A stretch of DNA of 64,000 nt from Eustoma russellianum. Lineage: Eukaryota; Streptophyta; Magnoliopsida; Gentianales; Gentianaceae. The translations under genes and the position numbers were made by a program. Positions 47,592-59,986 of the stretch are shown here, piece by piece. The stretch is from contig AP025041.1 of NCBI GenBank assembly GCA_036186865.1, positions 981,968 to 1,045,967 of the forward strand. The letters run 5' to 3'. The notes below the pieces were generated by a model. The model saw only the letters and a list, made by a program, of their open reading frames with translations. It did no database searches and was not told where the DNA came from. Positions within the stretch are counted from its first letter, which is position 1. The number at the start of each line of letters is the position of its first letter.

Positions 47592-48391
47592 CAACATACA
47601 GTTATCAGGCGGGTACTTTCCCAACCCATAAAAGAGGGGTTTTTCCTAAAGATTTCATTCAGGATTCGGATACTTTGTTTGTTTTTCTGTATGTTTTAAT
47701 ATTTTTTTAGTATCTTTCGACTGTTTTCCTTGTATGTTCAAGTTGTTCATTATTACATATGTTTATCTTTTAAATATTTCTACATAAAATTAAATTTATA
47801 AAATACAGAAAAAAGTTTAAAGAAACAACAGAACATAAAAAAAGTACAGAAAATAACCCAAAAAATACAGTCAAGATGTTCCATTCAGGACCATGAATTT
47901 AAGAAACCCGGTAAAAGAGCACTCTAGTGTTCTAATCTAGCCAATCAATCTATCAGACAACCAATCATACTTATATATGATAACGATAGTAAAAACTATC
48001 ATTAGGGTCTGCAGAGGGTGACCAACTAGTCAAACAATATCTCTATCCCAAGGGATAGAGAGTGTAATTCCACTGAGACTCGTCTCTATATGTATATGAA
48101 TAAATGACACAATAATAGAAATATAATGTGTTAGTGTGTTAGTGATAGAAATGTTCTAGCTAATATGGAGCGCAAAAACATTGCTGTTTGGGCGGGACCT
48201 TGGGAGTAACAAACAGAAGACAAAAAATCAAGCATATCAAAATCTTGCCCACAAGGCTATAACTATGCACTTCACTAATTCATGCGTAATAATCACATTA
48301 ATTAGTAATATCACGTATAAAAATAAAAATTAAAAAAACATTGATACAGCCATTTGCAATGAAAAATGTTCGGTTGATAAATGTAGATAGA
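47592..48391 (-). repeat. Intergenic with a family Y SINE piece
   Basis: A family Y SINE piece lies at about 47980-48145 (CTATCCCAAGGGATAGAGAG plus the GTGTTAGTG-containing end shared with the 38589 copy). The rest is AT-rich and without a recognised gene. Confidence 0.5.
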
Positions 48392-48408
48392 AAGGAATTA
48401 TTGAACTA

Positions 48409-48661
48409 GCCCGGAAGGCATAACTCAGTTGGTTCTGGAGGGACAGATTTGCCACAAGGTGCAAGGTTCGAGTCCCGCAGCCTGCAGTGTGGGGGCAACA
48501 TCTTTAGACTCTAATAAAAGACTTGAGGGTGTGCTCCTTGTAGGTCTGTGGACACTGTGTCTCTTCTTAACGGGTCATTGAATACCTGATTTACATCCTG
48601 ACAGCTGCCCTCGTCGGCCAGATGTGAAGGGCTTTTGGGGTTGGGAAACAACCTTTGCTAC
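48409..48661 (+). mobile_element. tRNA-derived SINE with 17-bp TSD
   Basis: A 253-bp body starts GCCCGGAAGGCATAACTCAG. An A box (GCATAACTCAGTTGGTT) and a B box (GGTTCGAGTCCCG, near 48464) are spaced as in tRNA-derived pol III SINEs. It is flanked by 17-bp duplications AAGGAATTATTGAACTA (48392-48408) and AAGGAATTGTTGAACTA (48662-48678) with one mismatch. The tRNA-like head cannot fold into a normal acceptor stem, so it is not a tRNA gene. Confidence 0.85.
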
Positions 48662-48678
48662 AAGGAATTGTTGAACTA

Positions 48679-50966
48679 AAAACAAAACGCAATAAAGAAG
48701 TAGTCCACCAGAGCGACGAAGGAAACCACCCTGATTTCGACCCTACATTCTAAGAAATGTAACTGTAGATATGAAATTAATGCTTCCTTGGCCTTTAAAT
48801 GCAGATATCCCAAAGCTACAATTAAATGTAAGCAGTGACTGCTTGCGATGAAGCTACTTAGAAAGTCCAAGGTGACATTGACGTTTATAAATGATATAGA
48901 GAGAGATGGGTGTGTTTGCTTCTTCTTTTTTCCCTTTAAAAAAACTAACCTAAAAAGGTAATATGTTTCACATAAGAATATCGACTAAAGAAAAAGAGAA
49001 AACAGTTGATATTCATTTGGGCCTCTCGTATCATTTGCTTCTTTTCTTTCTTTTGATAAAAAAGCTTTTGCAATTCTTTAACATTGTTTAGATAACACCA
49101 GTAACTTCAGTCTGTATTTTGCGTCCATTTTATCCACCTGCTCTCTAAATTTGAATAAGATATTTGACAAGTCAATGGTGAAAACAATTAGTAAATTATC
49201 ATAAAAACGTGATTAATTATAAAAGGGCATCTCCTTTTAAAAATTGTAGCATAGTGTAGGTGAATGAATTTGGAAGGATACTTGTGCCAAAGATGGGCCC
49301 TTACTATAGACACTTCAACTGTATTTCGCTAATTTTGTTCTCAAGTGTTTTTTTTTTTTTTTTTGGAGTATTACGACATGGTTAACATAAAATAAAATAA
49401 AATAAAAACGTTTATCAATATATGAAGTTTTTGTTGTTATTGAACAATGATAAATCTTCTAGTTTCAAACTTATTTAGTGGCACATTGATGTACAATGGG
49501 ACTTTGAAATGTGTATATTAACATGTTAGCAAATGGTATTTTATGCCCCTTGAAATCCTTAGGAATTTCCAAAAAGAAACACTCATTTGAAATACTTTGA
49601 AAATACTCTTGAGATAGGTCACTAATAAAAAGGTGTTATTAATTTGACATTGGGGGTTATTTTTCCTGTTCAAGTAATGCTATATATGCCGCATGGTGGC
49701 GCTTTCGCCAATGCTGCCTAAAATGGATTTTTCTTATATAACGAATATTCATTGTAGATTTTTCATACAACACCAGACACACTAGGACATATGATTGTGA
49801 TAAGTATATGATATTATGAATTTGATACTGATGAGCAGGTTGTAATAATAGGGTTTATTTTTTCGTCATTAAATATATTATCACAATAATTGTTAGGCTA
49901 TCATCACCAACCTGCAAGATAAATAAGGCTTCATGTTCAAGTAATACTCTATATTAGAATTTTCTCAAAATAATATAAAGAGTAAAACTAAGACTAAAAC
50001 TATATGAGGGTGTGGACACATGCTCGAGTGACTCCTAATCCGGCCATGTACTTGACCACATAGGATAATTAGTATGCACGAAACGGATGAATTTTTGTAT
50101 ATTTTATATCACATGTCTGAACTAGGATATCTCGGATATAGATTAGTCTCTATGTTACAAATTTCGGCAATGTAAAAAAAAAAGATTATGGAAAGTAACT
50201 GTTTAAATCATTTAATAGGAAATCTGATTATCAAATGTCGAAAAAAAACACAGGAAGCTTCTTCGAGCTGCGGGTTGGGAAAAAGATGTAAGCATGGAAA
50301 CATTATTGGACAGGCGGCAAACAAGAAAATTAGCCGACGGCGGAGCCTTCCCATGCATAAAACAAATGAAGAAAAAGTCATGCAGGATTCAAGAGGTCAG
50401 TTGATATATCTGGTGAGTTGGGAACCAATTGAGAGGACATTTGTGGATGGTGCATTAAAATAAAAATAATAGGCTATGATAGCTTGTAGAACAGGCCCCT
50501 GAATAGCATGTTCTTGAATATTGATTACTGAAAGCTAATTAATAGTATTAAATGTCCTCTTTGGTTGAAGTTTCAAAGCACAAAGCTTTCATCTTTCTTG
50601 GACGAAAAGCTCATGCTTTCCCTTTCTCTGACGGACCCTCCGACTATATAGATATATCTTGTTTAAGGTTGGGGAAAGATATCTTGTTGTAAGTTGGAGG
50701 TAAATTAATAGATGCATGTATTCTTAGTTATTTGATTTCCAATATAACACAATTTAGATGGTTTAAATATTCGTTCCAATTGGTCATCTCAATGAAATAG
50801 AACTACTCACACATCTACATTTGAAGAAACTTTTTTAAATTATCTAATAGATTTCGAACCGTCAAGCTTATATAAGACGTTAATTATATCTTTCGTGTGT
50901 GGTAATTCAATGTCTGGATCTTTCTCTCATTTGCTTATATGCACTAATGATAATGATATGATTGTG

Positions 50967-51013
<47 letters not shown>

Positions 51014-51601
51014 TTTGAACATGTGATTCTTACCTATTGATAATTTGTCATGTAATTGATATTATCTCATTTGCTGTCAACTACAGTGTTAGTCAACAGT
51101 TAAACATTATAATAAAAAAAAATTTTGTTTCATATCTTATTATTTTAATTCGAGTCTTCCAATAGTTAAATATTGACTATATTAAAGTATGTGTTTCATG
51201 TGTTATGAATTGAATTGAGGCTTTTCACGTATCAAAGGATAAATAAAAAAGAAAAATAGTGACTAAAACTTCAGAGTCGTGCGTGACAGAACACTTCTTA
51301 AATTGTTATTCATTTCCTATATTTATCTTATTACATTTTAATTTTTAATTTATTGGTGGATCAATGATGTAATGACGTAGATTTGAGGTAATCAATCAAC
51401 AATATGGTGAGTATAATTACTCATAGCCTAAAAAAAACACTCCCATTCTGCTATTTCCTTATCCTATGTGACATCGAGCTTTTTATGCTTGACTTGAATC
51501 AAATAACTAAGTTTATAGAATAAAGTACATGAATATTAATTTGAGATAGTAATGGTCGCACACATGCATAAAATACCAAAACTTGGTAAATGAACTTACT
51601 T
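48679..51601. other. Intergenic, no gene recognised
   Basis: AT-rich DNA with a T16 run near 49350 and an (AT)n run at about 50978-51011. An open frame of 91 codons at 50188-50463 (MESNCLNHLIGN) matches no family I know and has no clear promoter, so I do not call it a gene. Confidence 0.45.
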
Positions 51602-51862
51602 TCTATTTTCAATGGAGTCAAGGACACACTCTTCCTTGACTTTGGAATATGATGGAATAAAGCAAAATGACTCACTACATTGGTTGCGCTTCTTATATTG
51701 GGAAGTGTCAGTTGATCGACATATTTTGACGCATCATTATAGGTCATCAGGAAACAACCTCTATGTGACTCTAACATATTGGTATGGTTGCGCACATCCG
51801 ACCCCTCATATCTCGCCATAGGCAGGAGCCTCTAAGGCAATAGGGTAATGTTGTTGTTCAAG
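51602..51862 (+). repeat. SINE family X, near-full copy
   Basis: Aligns along its length with the 34818 copy in reverse (CAATGGAGTCAAGGACACAC, TTGATCGACA, ATCCGACCCCTCATA) and ends GTAATGTTGTTGTTC. No target duplication was clear. Confidence 0.7.
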
Positions 51863-52118
51863 TTTTCCTTCCTCATAATAAATCACTTGGATACAATCTA
51901 CTATTCGATTACTAAACGAACAAAACAAAATAGTAAAGTTGAGGGCCAACAAACAGAAAATCACTTTGTTAAAGGATATAGGAGGAGAAGGGAGTGTTAT
52001 ATGCATCCCCCCCCCCCCCCTTCTCCTCCTCTTACCGTCTTCATCCCCAACCCCAAACTCAAATATCAAACAACACACCACGAAATTCAGATTAAAAATG
52101 AACAGAAACCCTTTGGTA

Positions 52119-52315
52119 TATGTCATACAACAACAACAATCATATCCAGTATATGCCAACAACAGCAAAAGCTATCGCTAAGGTCTGGAGAGGGTGAGAG
52201 GCAGACAAACAATACCATTATCCCAAGAGATAGAGAATTTGCTTCCGGTGAGACCTCCGGCTCTATATGTACCTGAATATTTAGCATAATAATAGGAATA
52301 TGTAGTAGTGAAAGG
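52119..52315 (-). repeat. SINE family Y copy with (TTG)n tail
   Basis: On the minus strand it reads GAGACC-type head, ATCTCTTGGGATAA and ATAGCTTTTGCTGTTG blocks, and ends in TTGTTGTTGTAT. This copy fixes the orientation of family Y. Confidence 0.65.
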
Positions 52316-53123
52316 ATTTTATTAAACATAAAAAGAAAGTTTTCGATATTTAAATAATCCTAGTGTATATGCACAAATAGTTGAAAGACAACTACTGAAA
52401 CAAAAATGTTATGTGAATTGGGACCCTGATATATCTCCTAGCTCCTTTTTTCTTTATATATATGTGCGTGTGTATGTGTGTAACTTCCCTAGTTCCTTAA
52501 TGATGTGCAGATGAGTCAAATTGAAACCTTCACCTGGGAAGGCATCGAAGTTGACCGGGTCTGTTATGTATTAGCTCTTCCAATGTCTAAAATGGTTGAT
52601 GAACAAGTAATAAACATTTTTGTGGTGGTTTATGAGAATAGTTAATAAATTGTAAATAGATTTTATAGATAAATAAGGGTGTGACCATATGTCTTAAGTG
52701 TTACCTGAACTCAGCTCACATGGGGTGAAAAGATATTATATTCTACATTCTCTGTCTTATGTTCTATGACATTAAAAAAGGTAATGTCATTGGAACTTTA
52801 CCCACGAAAACTACACACGATCCCATATATTGTAATTTAGAAAATATATATAAAAATCAATATGTCAATCTTTGAATATTTATTAGTTAATGAACAACTA
52901 TTGAAACATTTAGTAATTATTGATTGATTATGATAGAATTAGTGCTACCTCTGTAGAGTTGGTAAAACTTTGTTGTCAATATTTTCCCAGAGTGCAGGGG
53001 GCACCATGCCCAGCAATTATTTGTCATCAATATGTTATTTTACTTCAATTAGAAACATTATGTAAGAAAATGTCAATAAATATTTTAATATATTTCTCCA
53101 TTTCATTATTCATTTCCTTCGCC

Positions 53124-53130
53124 TATATAA
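53124..53130 (+). promoter_or_regulatory. TATA box of ERF1-like gene
   Basis: TATATAA in the context GCCTATATAAAAAGG, about 85 bp before the ERF1-like start, a fitting distance for a short leader. Confidence 0.7.
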
Positions 53131-53208
53131 AAAGGTCGAGTCCCAAAAAAGAAACCATCAATCCTCAACTTTCCACACTTAAACAGAGTATATTCGATTC
53201 CAAGAAAA

Positions 53209-53879
53209 ATGGATTTCTCCCGGATTCAAAACGAACCTCCCTCAATTTCAAATTACCCATCATTCGATTCAGCAGATTGTATCCCTTGGAACGATTTCTT
53301 GGCATCCCAAAACACTACATGGCCATTCAATTACAACAATTCAGAAGAAATGCTACTTTCTGATGCTGTACCAAACATTCCAGTGGAATCCATTGAAACC
53401 GATTCCTCTGTCAGTGCAAAAGAGGAAGAAGTAACTTCTAAATCAAAAGAAGAAGCCCAAAAGCAGCAAGAGAAAAAAGCTACAGAGGGGTTCGAAGAAG
53501 GCCATGGGGGAAGTACGCGGCGGAGATAAGAGACTCAACAAGAAATGGAGTGAGAGTATGGCTTGGAACATTTGATAGCCCTGAAGCTGCTGCTTTGGCT
53601 TATGATCAAGCTGCATATGCCTCTAGAGGTCACATGGCTATACTTAATTTTCCTGTTGAAGTGGTTAAAGAGTCGCTAAATGGGATGAAATGTGGAGGCG
53701 AGGAGGTGGTTGGGGGGTCTCCTGTGGTGGCTTTGAAAAAAAGACATTCAATGAGGAAGAGTGGGAAGCAGAGGAGAAGTATGAAAAATAAGAATGTTGA
53801 AGAGGTTCAGATGGAGAATATGGTGGTGTTAGAGGATTTGGGGGCTGATTTTCTTGAAGAATTGCTGAATTCTTGTTGA
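53209..53879 (+). CDS. ERF1-like group IX ERF, frameshifted at an A6 run
   Basis: An ethylene-response factor of the ERF1 class, which activates GCC-box defence genes downstream of ethylene and jasmonate. The N-terminal part starts MDFSRIQNEPPS and runs to an A6 run at 53473-53478. There the frame shifts, and the AP2 domain (SYRGVRRRPWGKYAAEIRD, VWLGTFDSPEAAALAYD, ASRGHMAILNFPVE) continues in another frame to the stop at 53877-53879. One more A would give an open frame of about 223 residues, close to the 218 of Arabidopsis ERF1. The tail carries the family's SPVVALKKRHSMR motif and an EDLL-like C-terminus (VVLEDLGADFLEELL). All conserved parts are intact, so either the shift is a homopolymer error or the gene died very recently. 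Confidence 0.88.
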
Positions 53880-56678
53880 TGAATCAATTGTTTTCTTTAG
53901 CCTTCAATGGAGGTTCTGTTAAATTGTTACATGGTATTGAAAAAAAAAAGTGTACATGGCTAACAATTTGCGAATTAGAGGAACTAATCTTCCCTCCCAG
54001 ATATATATATTGGAATTTATTTGTTACAAGCCATTTAATTTATGTTTGTTCTAATGAAATGTTCGATCAAACTAAGCAGAGGTTTTTTAACATCAAACAA
54101 AATTTTAATATATATAATATATGTATGTATGCATACATGCATATGCATATATACATACATATATATATATAGGAATATGTATATTTGACTGTACTTTCAG
54201 CTCAAGCTTTGCTGCTTCTGTTTTACCATACGCAATGTATGACGTAACAATTACTATATGTAAAAATATAATGATTTTAAGGAAAACATGTATCGTCGGT
54301 TTCTTTTACCTATCACTTGAATCACGATATGAAACCAACCACCATGGTAAAGTAGATGTCATTTTGAATTTTGATAATCCCAACTAAAGGTGTAAACTAG
54401 TGTTCACCATCAACGAGATCTTAAGTCAATAGTTAATGTTAAGGTTCCAAATCAAAGGGAGAAAAAAAAAGGTTTTAAGTTTAAATAAAAGTGATTAAGT
54501 CAATGGCTAATGTTGAGGTTCCAAACCAAAACAATGTCATAACCTCGTCGTTACGTTGATGTAGTTCATATAACTCTATCCATGAAACTGGTTTTCATGT
54601 AAAAGTGATTAGTAGGGGATTTCCACAAAATAAAAGTGATTAAGCCCTCCAATTGCCCATTTAACCGACGAGTGGAGGATAGACAATTTGGAATTGCCCT
54701 TTGCTGACTTTGATTGGGCATGAGAGCTACAGCCATCCAAGTCTTGTTGGAACCAGGAAGGAACACAAGCAGCAATAGCTGATGGATGAAGGCAGAAGAG
54801 TTGAAGTAGCATGCAGCATAGGCAAGCTTACATTTAAGTTGAAGAAGCAGGAAGAAGGCTCAACTGAATACAACGATTCTTTGCTGTGGTCTCAGAAAGA
54901 AGAAATAGATGATCACAGCCAACTGCACGAGATTAACTGCATCAGCAAGAGACGTTACAAAGCCTAGAATGTAGAAGAAGCTTAGAAGTTAAACAAGTTA
55001 ATTAAGTTCTATTTAACATATGTGTAATTATATATAGTCGTTATATATAAAAACAAAGGCAATGTACAACATAGAATACAAGTAATGAAGAATTTCCTTC
55101 AGCCATTTCTTTTTGCCATAGCACTTTTTTTTTTCTTTTCTTTTCCCAGTTACATTACTTTTCTCGATGTTATTCTATCTTTTGTTCTGTTATGTGTTCA
55201 TGTGCTCAGTTCCCTTGATCAGTTAGCTTGCACAGTTGATCAAACCATCATTACATTAAATAACATTTGTTGTTTCATCATTGTATCAGACCACATCACT
55301 TTCTGTTTCTGTTGTTGTTATTTCTATTTTTTCTGATAGTTTTTGTGTAATTTTAATTGATTGATTATTAGATTCTAGTCTTTGTTTCTACAGCGTCGCT
55401 TCAAATACTCCTACTACTAGTCCACCTAATCATAGGATGAACACTCACAAATTCCTAAAAATTCTATGGCTAATCCTTTTTATCTTCATCTAAAGGGTAG
55501 TCATGCAGTTATACTTACGCAACTACTACTGAATCACACATTTTTTTATTTATGGAGTGGCACCTTTCTGATGCACTGTTGATCAAAAATAAAATGTGTT
55601 CTATTGATGGATCAATGTCAAGACCTAGTTCAAATGATCTATATTTTTAAGTATGAAGAAAGGTTAATACCATAGTGCGGTTCGTGGATCATGAATTGCG
55701 TCTGACCTTCTATTTGCAAAGGGTATAAACTGGCATTGTTGTTCACTATTTTTTTTTGAAATAATAGCATCTTCTATTTTTAAAATATTAAATAAAACTC
55801 CTTTTCAAATTTTCCCACGATCTTTATGTTTTTTTAATATAATTTCCCGAAGAAGGTAAAGAGAGAATCCTTTTTAATTTTTTTCGTCTAAAATCTTGCT
55901 CTACATAAAATTATACTTTTTATTTTAGTTGACTACGTATTACTGTAGAAAAATAAATTATTTTTTATTTATCAAGTGTTTAGAAAAGTAAGAAGTTAAT
56001 GGGAAGTATTTAGGTAACATTGAAAAATAAAATTATTGTTGATGGTATTGAGCCATCGGTATAATAATTATTGAAATTATAGGGTTTTGTAATTTAGAAA
56101 ATTTAGTGGCTCTTAAACAAAATTTTCCTTTAATATAACAGTTTGTTATTTTAGCGAAGTAACTATCGAAATAATTGGTCTTTTTTTAAAAAAAAAGGTC
56201 ATAATTTCTGAAATACGAGTCCAGTTGCAGATAGAATCTGTTACTTGATTAAGAAGTTCTAATATTCTTATTTAATAGTCAAACGATAAACAGCTGACGG
56301 CTTGAAATTCACTTCATTTTGAACTTTGATGGGCCCCACCTAGTTGATAAAGTCAGTTAAGTTCTCCTTTGAAAATTTCGTTCTTCGTTACTGACAGGCG
56401 ACAGCTTCGTCTTTCCGCGTTCTTTCTCTGCCTATAATATTGCCTTTTGTCCCAAAAACTACGAAAGAAAGAGAATCTTACCTTTATCAGCAAAACTAGC
56501 AAGATGCCCACTTGAAATAGTAACAAATAACTTATAAATGCATTACTTCACATTTGTAAAATATTGTTATAGTGTAAAAAGTGATACCTGACTCCGATCT
56601 CTTATACCGTTTTAGTTCGAAAGAGTTTGAACTTGATGTAAATCAGATTTGTTCAAAGGATGTCAGGTCATTACCTGG
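53880..56678. other. Intergenic; possible LTR-like leader
   Basis: 3' region of the ERF1-like gene, then AT-rich DNA. At about 54540-55110 the sequence looks like an LTR end: a TATATATAAA stretch near 55040, then CAATGTACAACATAGAATACAAG, as in transcribed copia LTRs. No matching second LTR, primer site or target duplication was found. A 61-codon frame at 54782-54967 is unassigned. No gene was recognised. Confidence 0.4.
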
Positions 56679-57520
56679 TATTTGAGAATCCCACATTGTC
56701 TAATTTGAGAAAAAATGCATGGCTTATATGAGGGTGATGTTCCACTACCCATTGCCTTAAGGTTTTGAGTAGATATGTGCCTCATCTCATGTAAGCCCAA
56801 GTTTCAACATGGTATCAGAGCAGGTTTAAAATGTGGACTCAACCCTTGCCTGACCCATGGTTGGCCACTTAATGTTTCCCCTCACCTAAAGTCCAGATGT
56901 GCATGTCTGGCTTGTGGTTTGTGATTGAGGGCGAGGTTTAAGGCGCGTGTGTATGGCAACGTGATTGAGAGCGGGTTGTAAGGCGCGTGTGTATGGCAAC
57001 GTGATTGAGGGCGGGTTAAAAGTCCAGATGTGCATGTCTGACTTGTGGTTTGTGATTGAGAGCGGGTTGTAATACGCGTGTGTATGGCAACGTGATTGAG
57101 GGCGGGTTGTAAGGCGCTGTGTATGGCAACGTGATTGAGGGCGGGGCGCGTGTGTGGCAACGTGATTGAGGGCGGGTTGTACGGCGCGTGTGTATGGCAA
57201 CGTGATTGAGGGCGGGTTAAAGTCCAGATGTGCATGTCTGGATTGTGGTTTGTGATTGAGGGCGGGTTGTAAGGCGCGTGTGTATGGCAACGTGATTGAG
57301 GGCGGGTTGTAAGGTGCGTGTGTATGGCAACGTGATTGAGGGGGTTATAAGGCGCGTGTATGTCAAGCCATGTTGCCACGTGAGGGCGGGTATTGAGAAT
57401 CCTACATTGGCTAATTTGAGAAAAAATGCATGGCTTATATGAGGATTGGGTTCCACCACCCATTACTTTAAGGTTTTGAGTTGATATGAGCCTCACCTCA
57501 TGTAACCCCAAGTTTCATCA
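56679..57520 (+). mobile_element. TRIM retrotransposon with internal tandem array
   Basis: An 842-bp non-coding element. LTRs at 56679-56809 (131 bp) and 57391-57520 (130 bp); target duplication CCTGG at 56674-56678 and 57521-57525. TGGTATCAGAGCAGG directly after the first LTR is an initiator-Met tRNA primer site; GAGGGCGGG directly before the second LTR is the purine tract. It has no coding capacity and depends on enzymes of other elements. Most of its interior is a tandem repeat array. A solo LTR of the family is at 33383. Confidence 0.9.
56888..57360 (+). repeat. ~40-bp tandem array inside the TRIM
   Basis: About eleven units of the type GTGATTGAGGGCGGGTTGTA followed by AGGCGCGTGTGTATGGCAAC. 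Three of them are preceded by an insert starting AAAGTCCAGATGTGCATGTC (near 56888, 57018 and 57228), giving a higher-order period of about 130-210 bp. Each unit holds GAGGGCGGG, identical to the purine tract before the 3' LTR, so the array seems to have grown from that segment. Confidence 0.9.
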
Positions 57521-57525
57521 CCTGG

Positions 57526-59986
57526 TGCTCACAAAATGTTAAACTCAAACATGCTCTAGTGTAAGGAGTTGACAGTATAACACTAACAACTACACTGTAA
57601 CTGTCAAAAGTCAAACTCAAAAATTCTTATAGTGTAATATGACACCTGAACACAAACATAGTTACGTGACGAGACAATTTGTAAATTATTCTATCGTTAC
57701 ATTAACACCGGCCTCTCATCCCAAATAAATTCCAGACTTAAGCAAACGACTAGATATGATGTGCATATGATCGATTTCAGAAAAACAATCAATCATATCA
57801 ATCAACAAAAATCAACCGAACAAAATTGATCAAGCTAGTTTGTACCTGACTTTATGTGAGCAAGTCAACAACAACAAAAAACAAGTGTCGGTTGTGTATT
57901 ATGTGCCACCAACTTACCCACTATAATTAAGGCGGTTAAATCTAAATTGTGCTAAGTGCTAAATTAAACTACTAACTAAATTAAGCATACAGTTACCAAT
58001 TAAAGCTAACTAATCAACGTTTATTTGTTCCAACTGATTTCGGAAACTAATATTTCATAATTTCAGTTTTTTGCTATAAATACTCAGTTGTTAATGTAAA
58101 ATTTGTGCAATCCTCCTGAAGAAGTCATTAGATAACAAATACTTGAGTTTATGACTACTCTTCTTGTTTAAATATCTTTGATATATTTCTGCACTTGGAA
58201 TTTCTTCCTATTATTCGTAGTTTAAACTTTCAATTTTTAGTGACTATAAAAAAAATAGTGAATCATGTCAATTTCAACAATTTATGCACTAATCTGTCTA
58301 ACGACGTTCATTTCTTTTAGGGAAAAAAAAGGACATTCATTGACAAGGACATTAATTATGTTAATGCGTGTGACTAACCAAAATATCGGCAGATTGAACC
58401 AACCGTGGAAACAAGTAGTGGCATAATTTTTTGTAAAACAGAAGTTGAGAGGGAATAGTCAATGGTGAAATTTTCAAACACCTGAAGTGACATCTGTGCT
58501 GAATTTTGCCTCGGATCAAAAGGCCAAATCTTTCGGGACTTCTGTTGTCCCATCCTCAAGGAGCATTTGAGGAGGAACCATCCTAGCTCCAAGGATTATT
58601 TGTGGATGGTGCAAATCATGAGCCCAACGGCCTCGTAGGTTGGATTAGATCTTACGCAGTGACCAATACAAGGTGTCCCCCCACAAACCAGGTGTTCGGC
58701 CTAGCAGCAGACGAACACCCACATTGTACATGTCCCTGGAATCGAACTTTTGACCTCTTAGAACAAATACCAACCTAAATATCAATACAACTATGGCCTT
58801 GGGGTTTGCTGAATTTTGCCTCGTTAGCCAAACATGTGTGTGTAGTTATGTTTAGTATGTTTATAACTACGACACCTTTTCCAATATAAAATTTTAATTT
58901 ATCTTTTTGTATTCAAACTTTTTATCCTATAAAAGAATAACTTTACTACATAATAATACTGACATTTGAGAAACAAATTCTTATATTATAGAGAAAGTGA
59001 TAAATGAAAAGATTATCATAATAATATTATAATATTCATATTACTAATTTATTGTAGCAAATTTATTTAGATTGATGATTTACAAAAATAAAACGAAACA
59101 TGGTTTGGCTATCTTTCCACAAAACCAAGATGATGCTATGATTGATTTTTATTGATTTCAAAGAAAAAATTTAAAAATGACATTTCCAGTGTATTAGACT
59201 CCCGCGTTTTTACATGGTCTGGGACCGCAGCTCGAACCCGTGACTTTAAGGTCACAAAACAGCAACCTTAACAGTTGATCCTATACATGCCCTCAGGAAA
59301 AAAGTATAAAAACGTGTATACAATAATAAGCGTTATTAGCTTCAGTAGATTTTTAGAAGTTGATATTCAAACAAACATTGAAAAAACACAGAAATATGTT
59401 CTTGTTACGTACATGCAACTAATATTAACTAATTAAATAAGATAAACTCAACAATTGTTTTAGTTCTTAAAAGATTATTTACATCAGAAAATTTTAAAAG
59501 TTTTGGATGATAAACTTTATGATCTGATTATAAATTTTATTTATCATCATGTTTCCTTAAAAGAAAATAATATAATGTTGATATGATATAAGGTCACTTA
59601 GCACAACAATCATGCATTATATCTACACATAATATTATGTTGATATGGTATAAGGTCACTTAGCACAACAATTAGGCATTAAAATTATCAACGACTAGGT
59701 TTGGGTTCTCTTAAATATTGTAAATAGAATTGTTTTCTCTTAAATTGATCAAAGAATTTCAGTCCGTGGGCTAATAGTTTGGCGGATTTCATTAATAATG
59801 TAATTAATTTAACTTATGTATAGTAAATTACACAAGTGCTATTTCATATTCATAAACCTTTTCATTGGGTGATATCTATCATTCGTGAATCTCAATATGG
59901 CTAAAGTTAGCGACTTTTCAAAAGAACTATTTTGACCACTCTTTTATTGTCCCATCACCTTTTCTATATTGAGAGGTATAATCATG
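57526..59986. other. Intergenic with SINE-like remnants
   Basis: Two minus-strand pol III-type remnants are visible. One at about 58640-58790 has the B-box-like AGTTCGATTCCAG. One at about 59200-59300 reads GTCACGGGTTCGAGCTGCGG, as in the widespread plant Au-type SINE head. A short tandem duplication with TATAAGGTCACTTAGCACAA lies at 59578-59619 and 59640-59680. No gene was recognised. Confidence 0.5.

Noticed and set aside
48409..48480. A tRNA gene, because A and B boxes are present
   Set aside because: No acceptor or anticodon stem pairing, and it is the head of a SINE with target duplications.
50188..50463. A 91-codon plus-strand ORF as a small gene
   Set aside because: No recognisable family, promoter or neighbouring exon; such lengths occur by chance in this window.
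56888..57360. CRISPR-like regular repeats
   Set aside because: Units are contiguous with no unique spacers, the sequence is plant nuclear DNA, and the array is inside a TRIM.
56882..57511. Minus-strand frame of 209 codons with repeated HAPYNP/PSIT peptides
   Set aside because: It is the tandem array of the TRIM read through; the repeat period keeps the frame open. No start context or homology.
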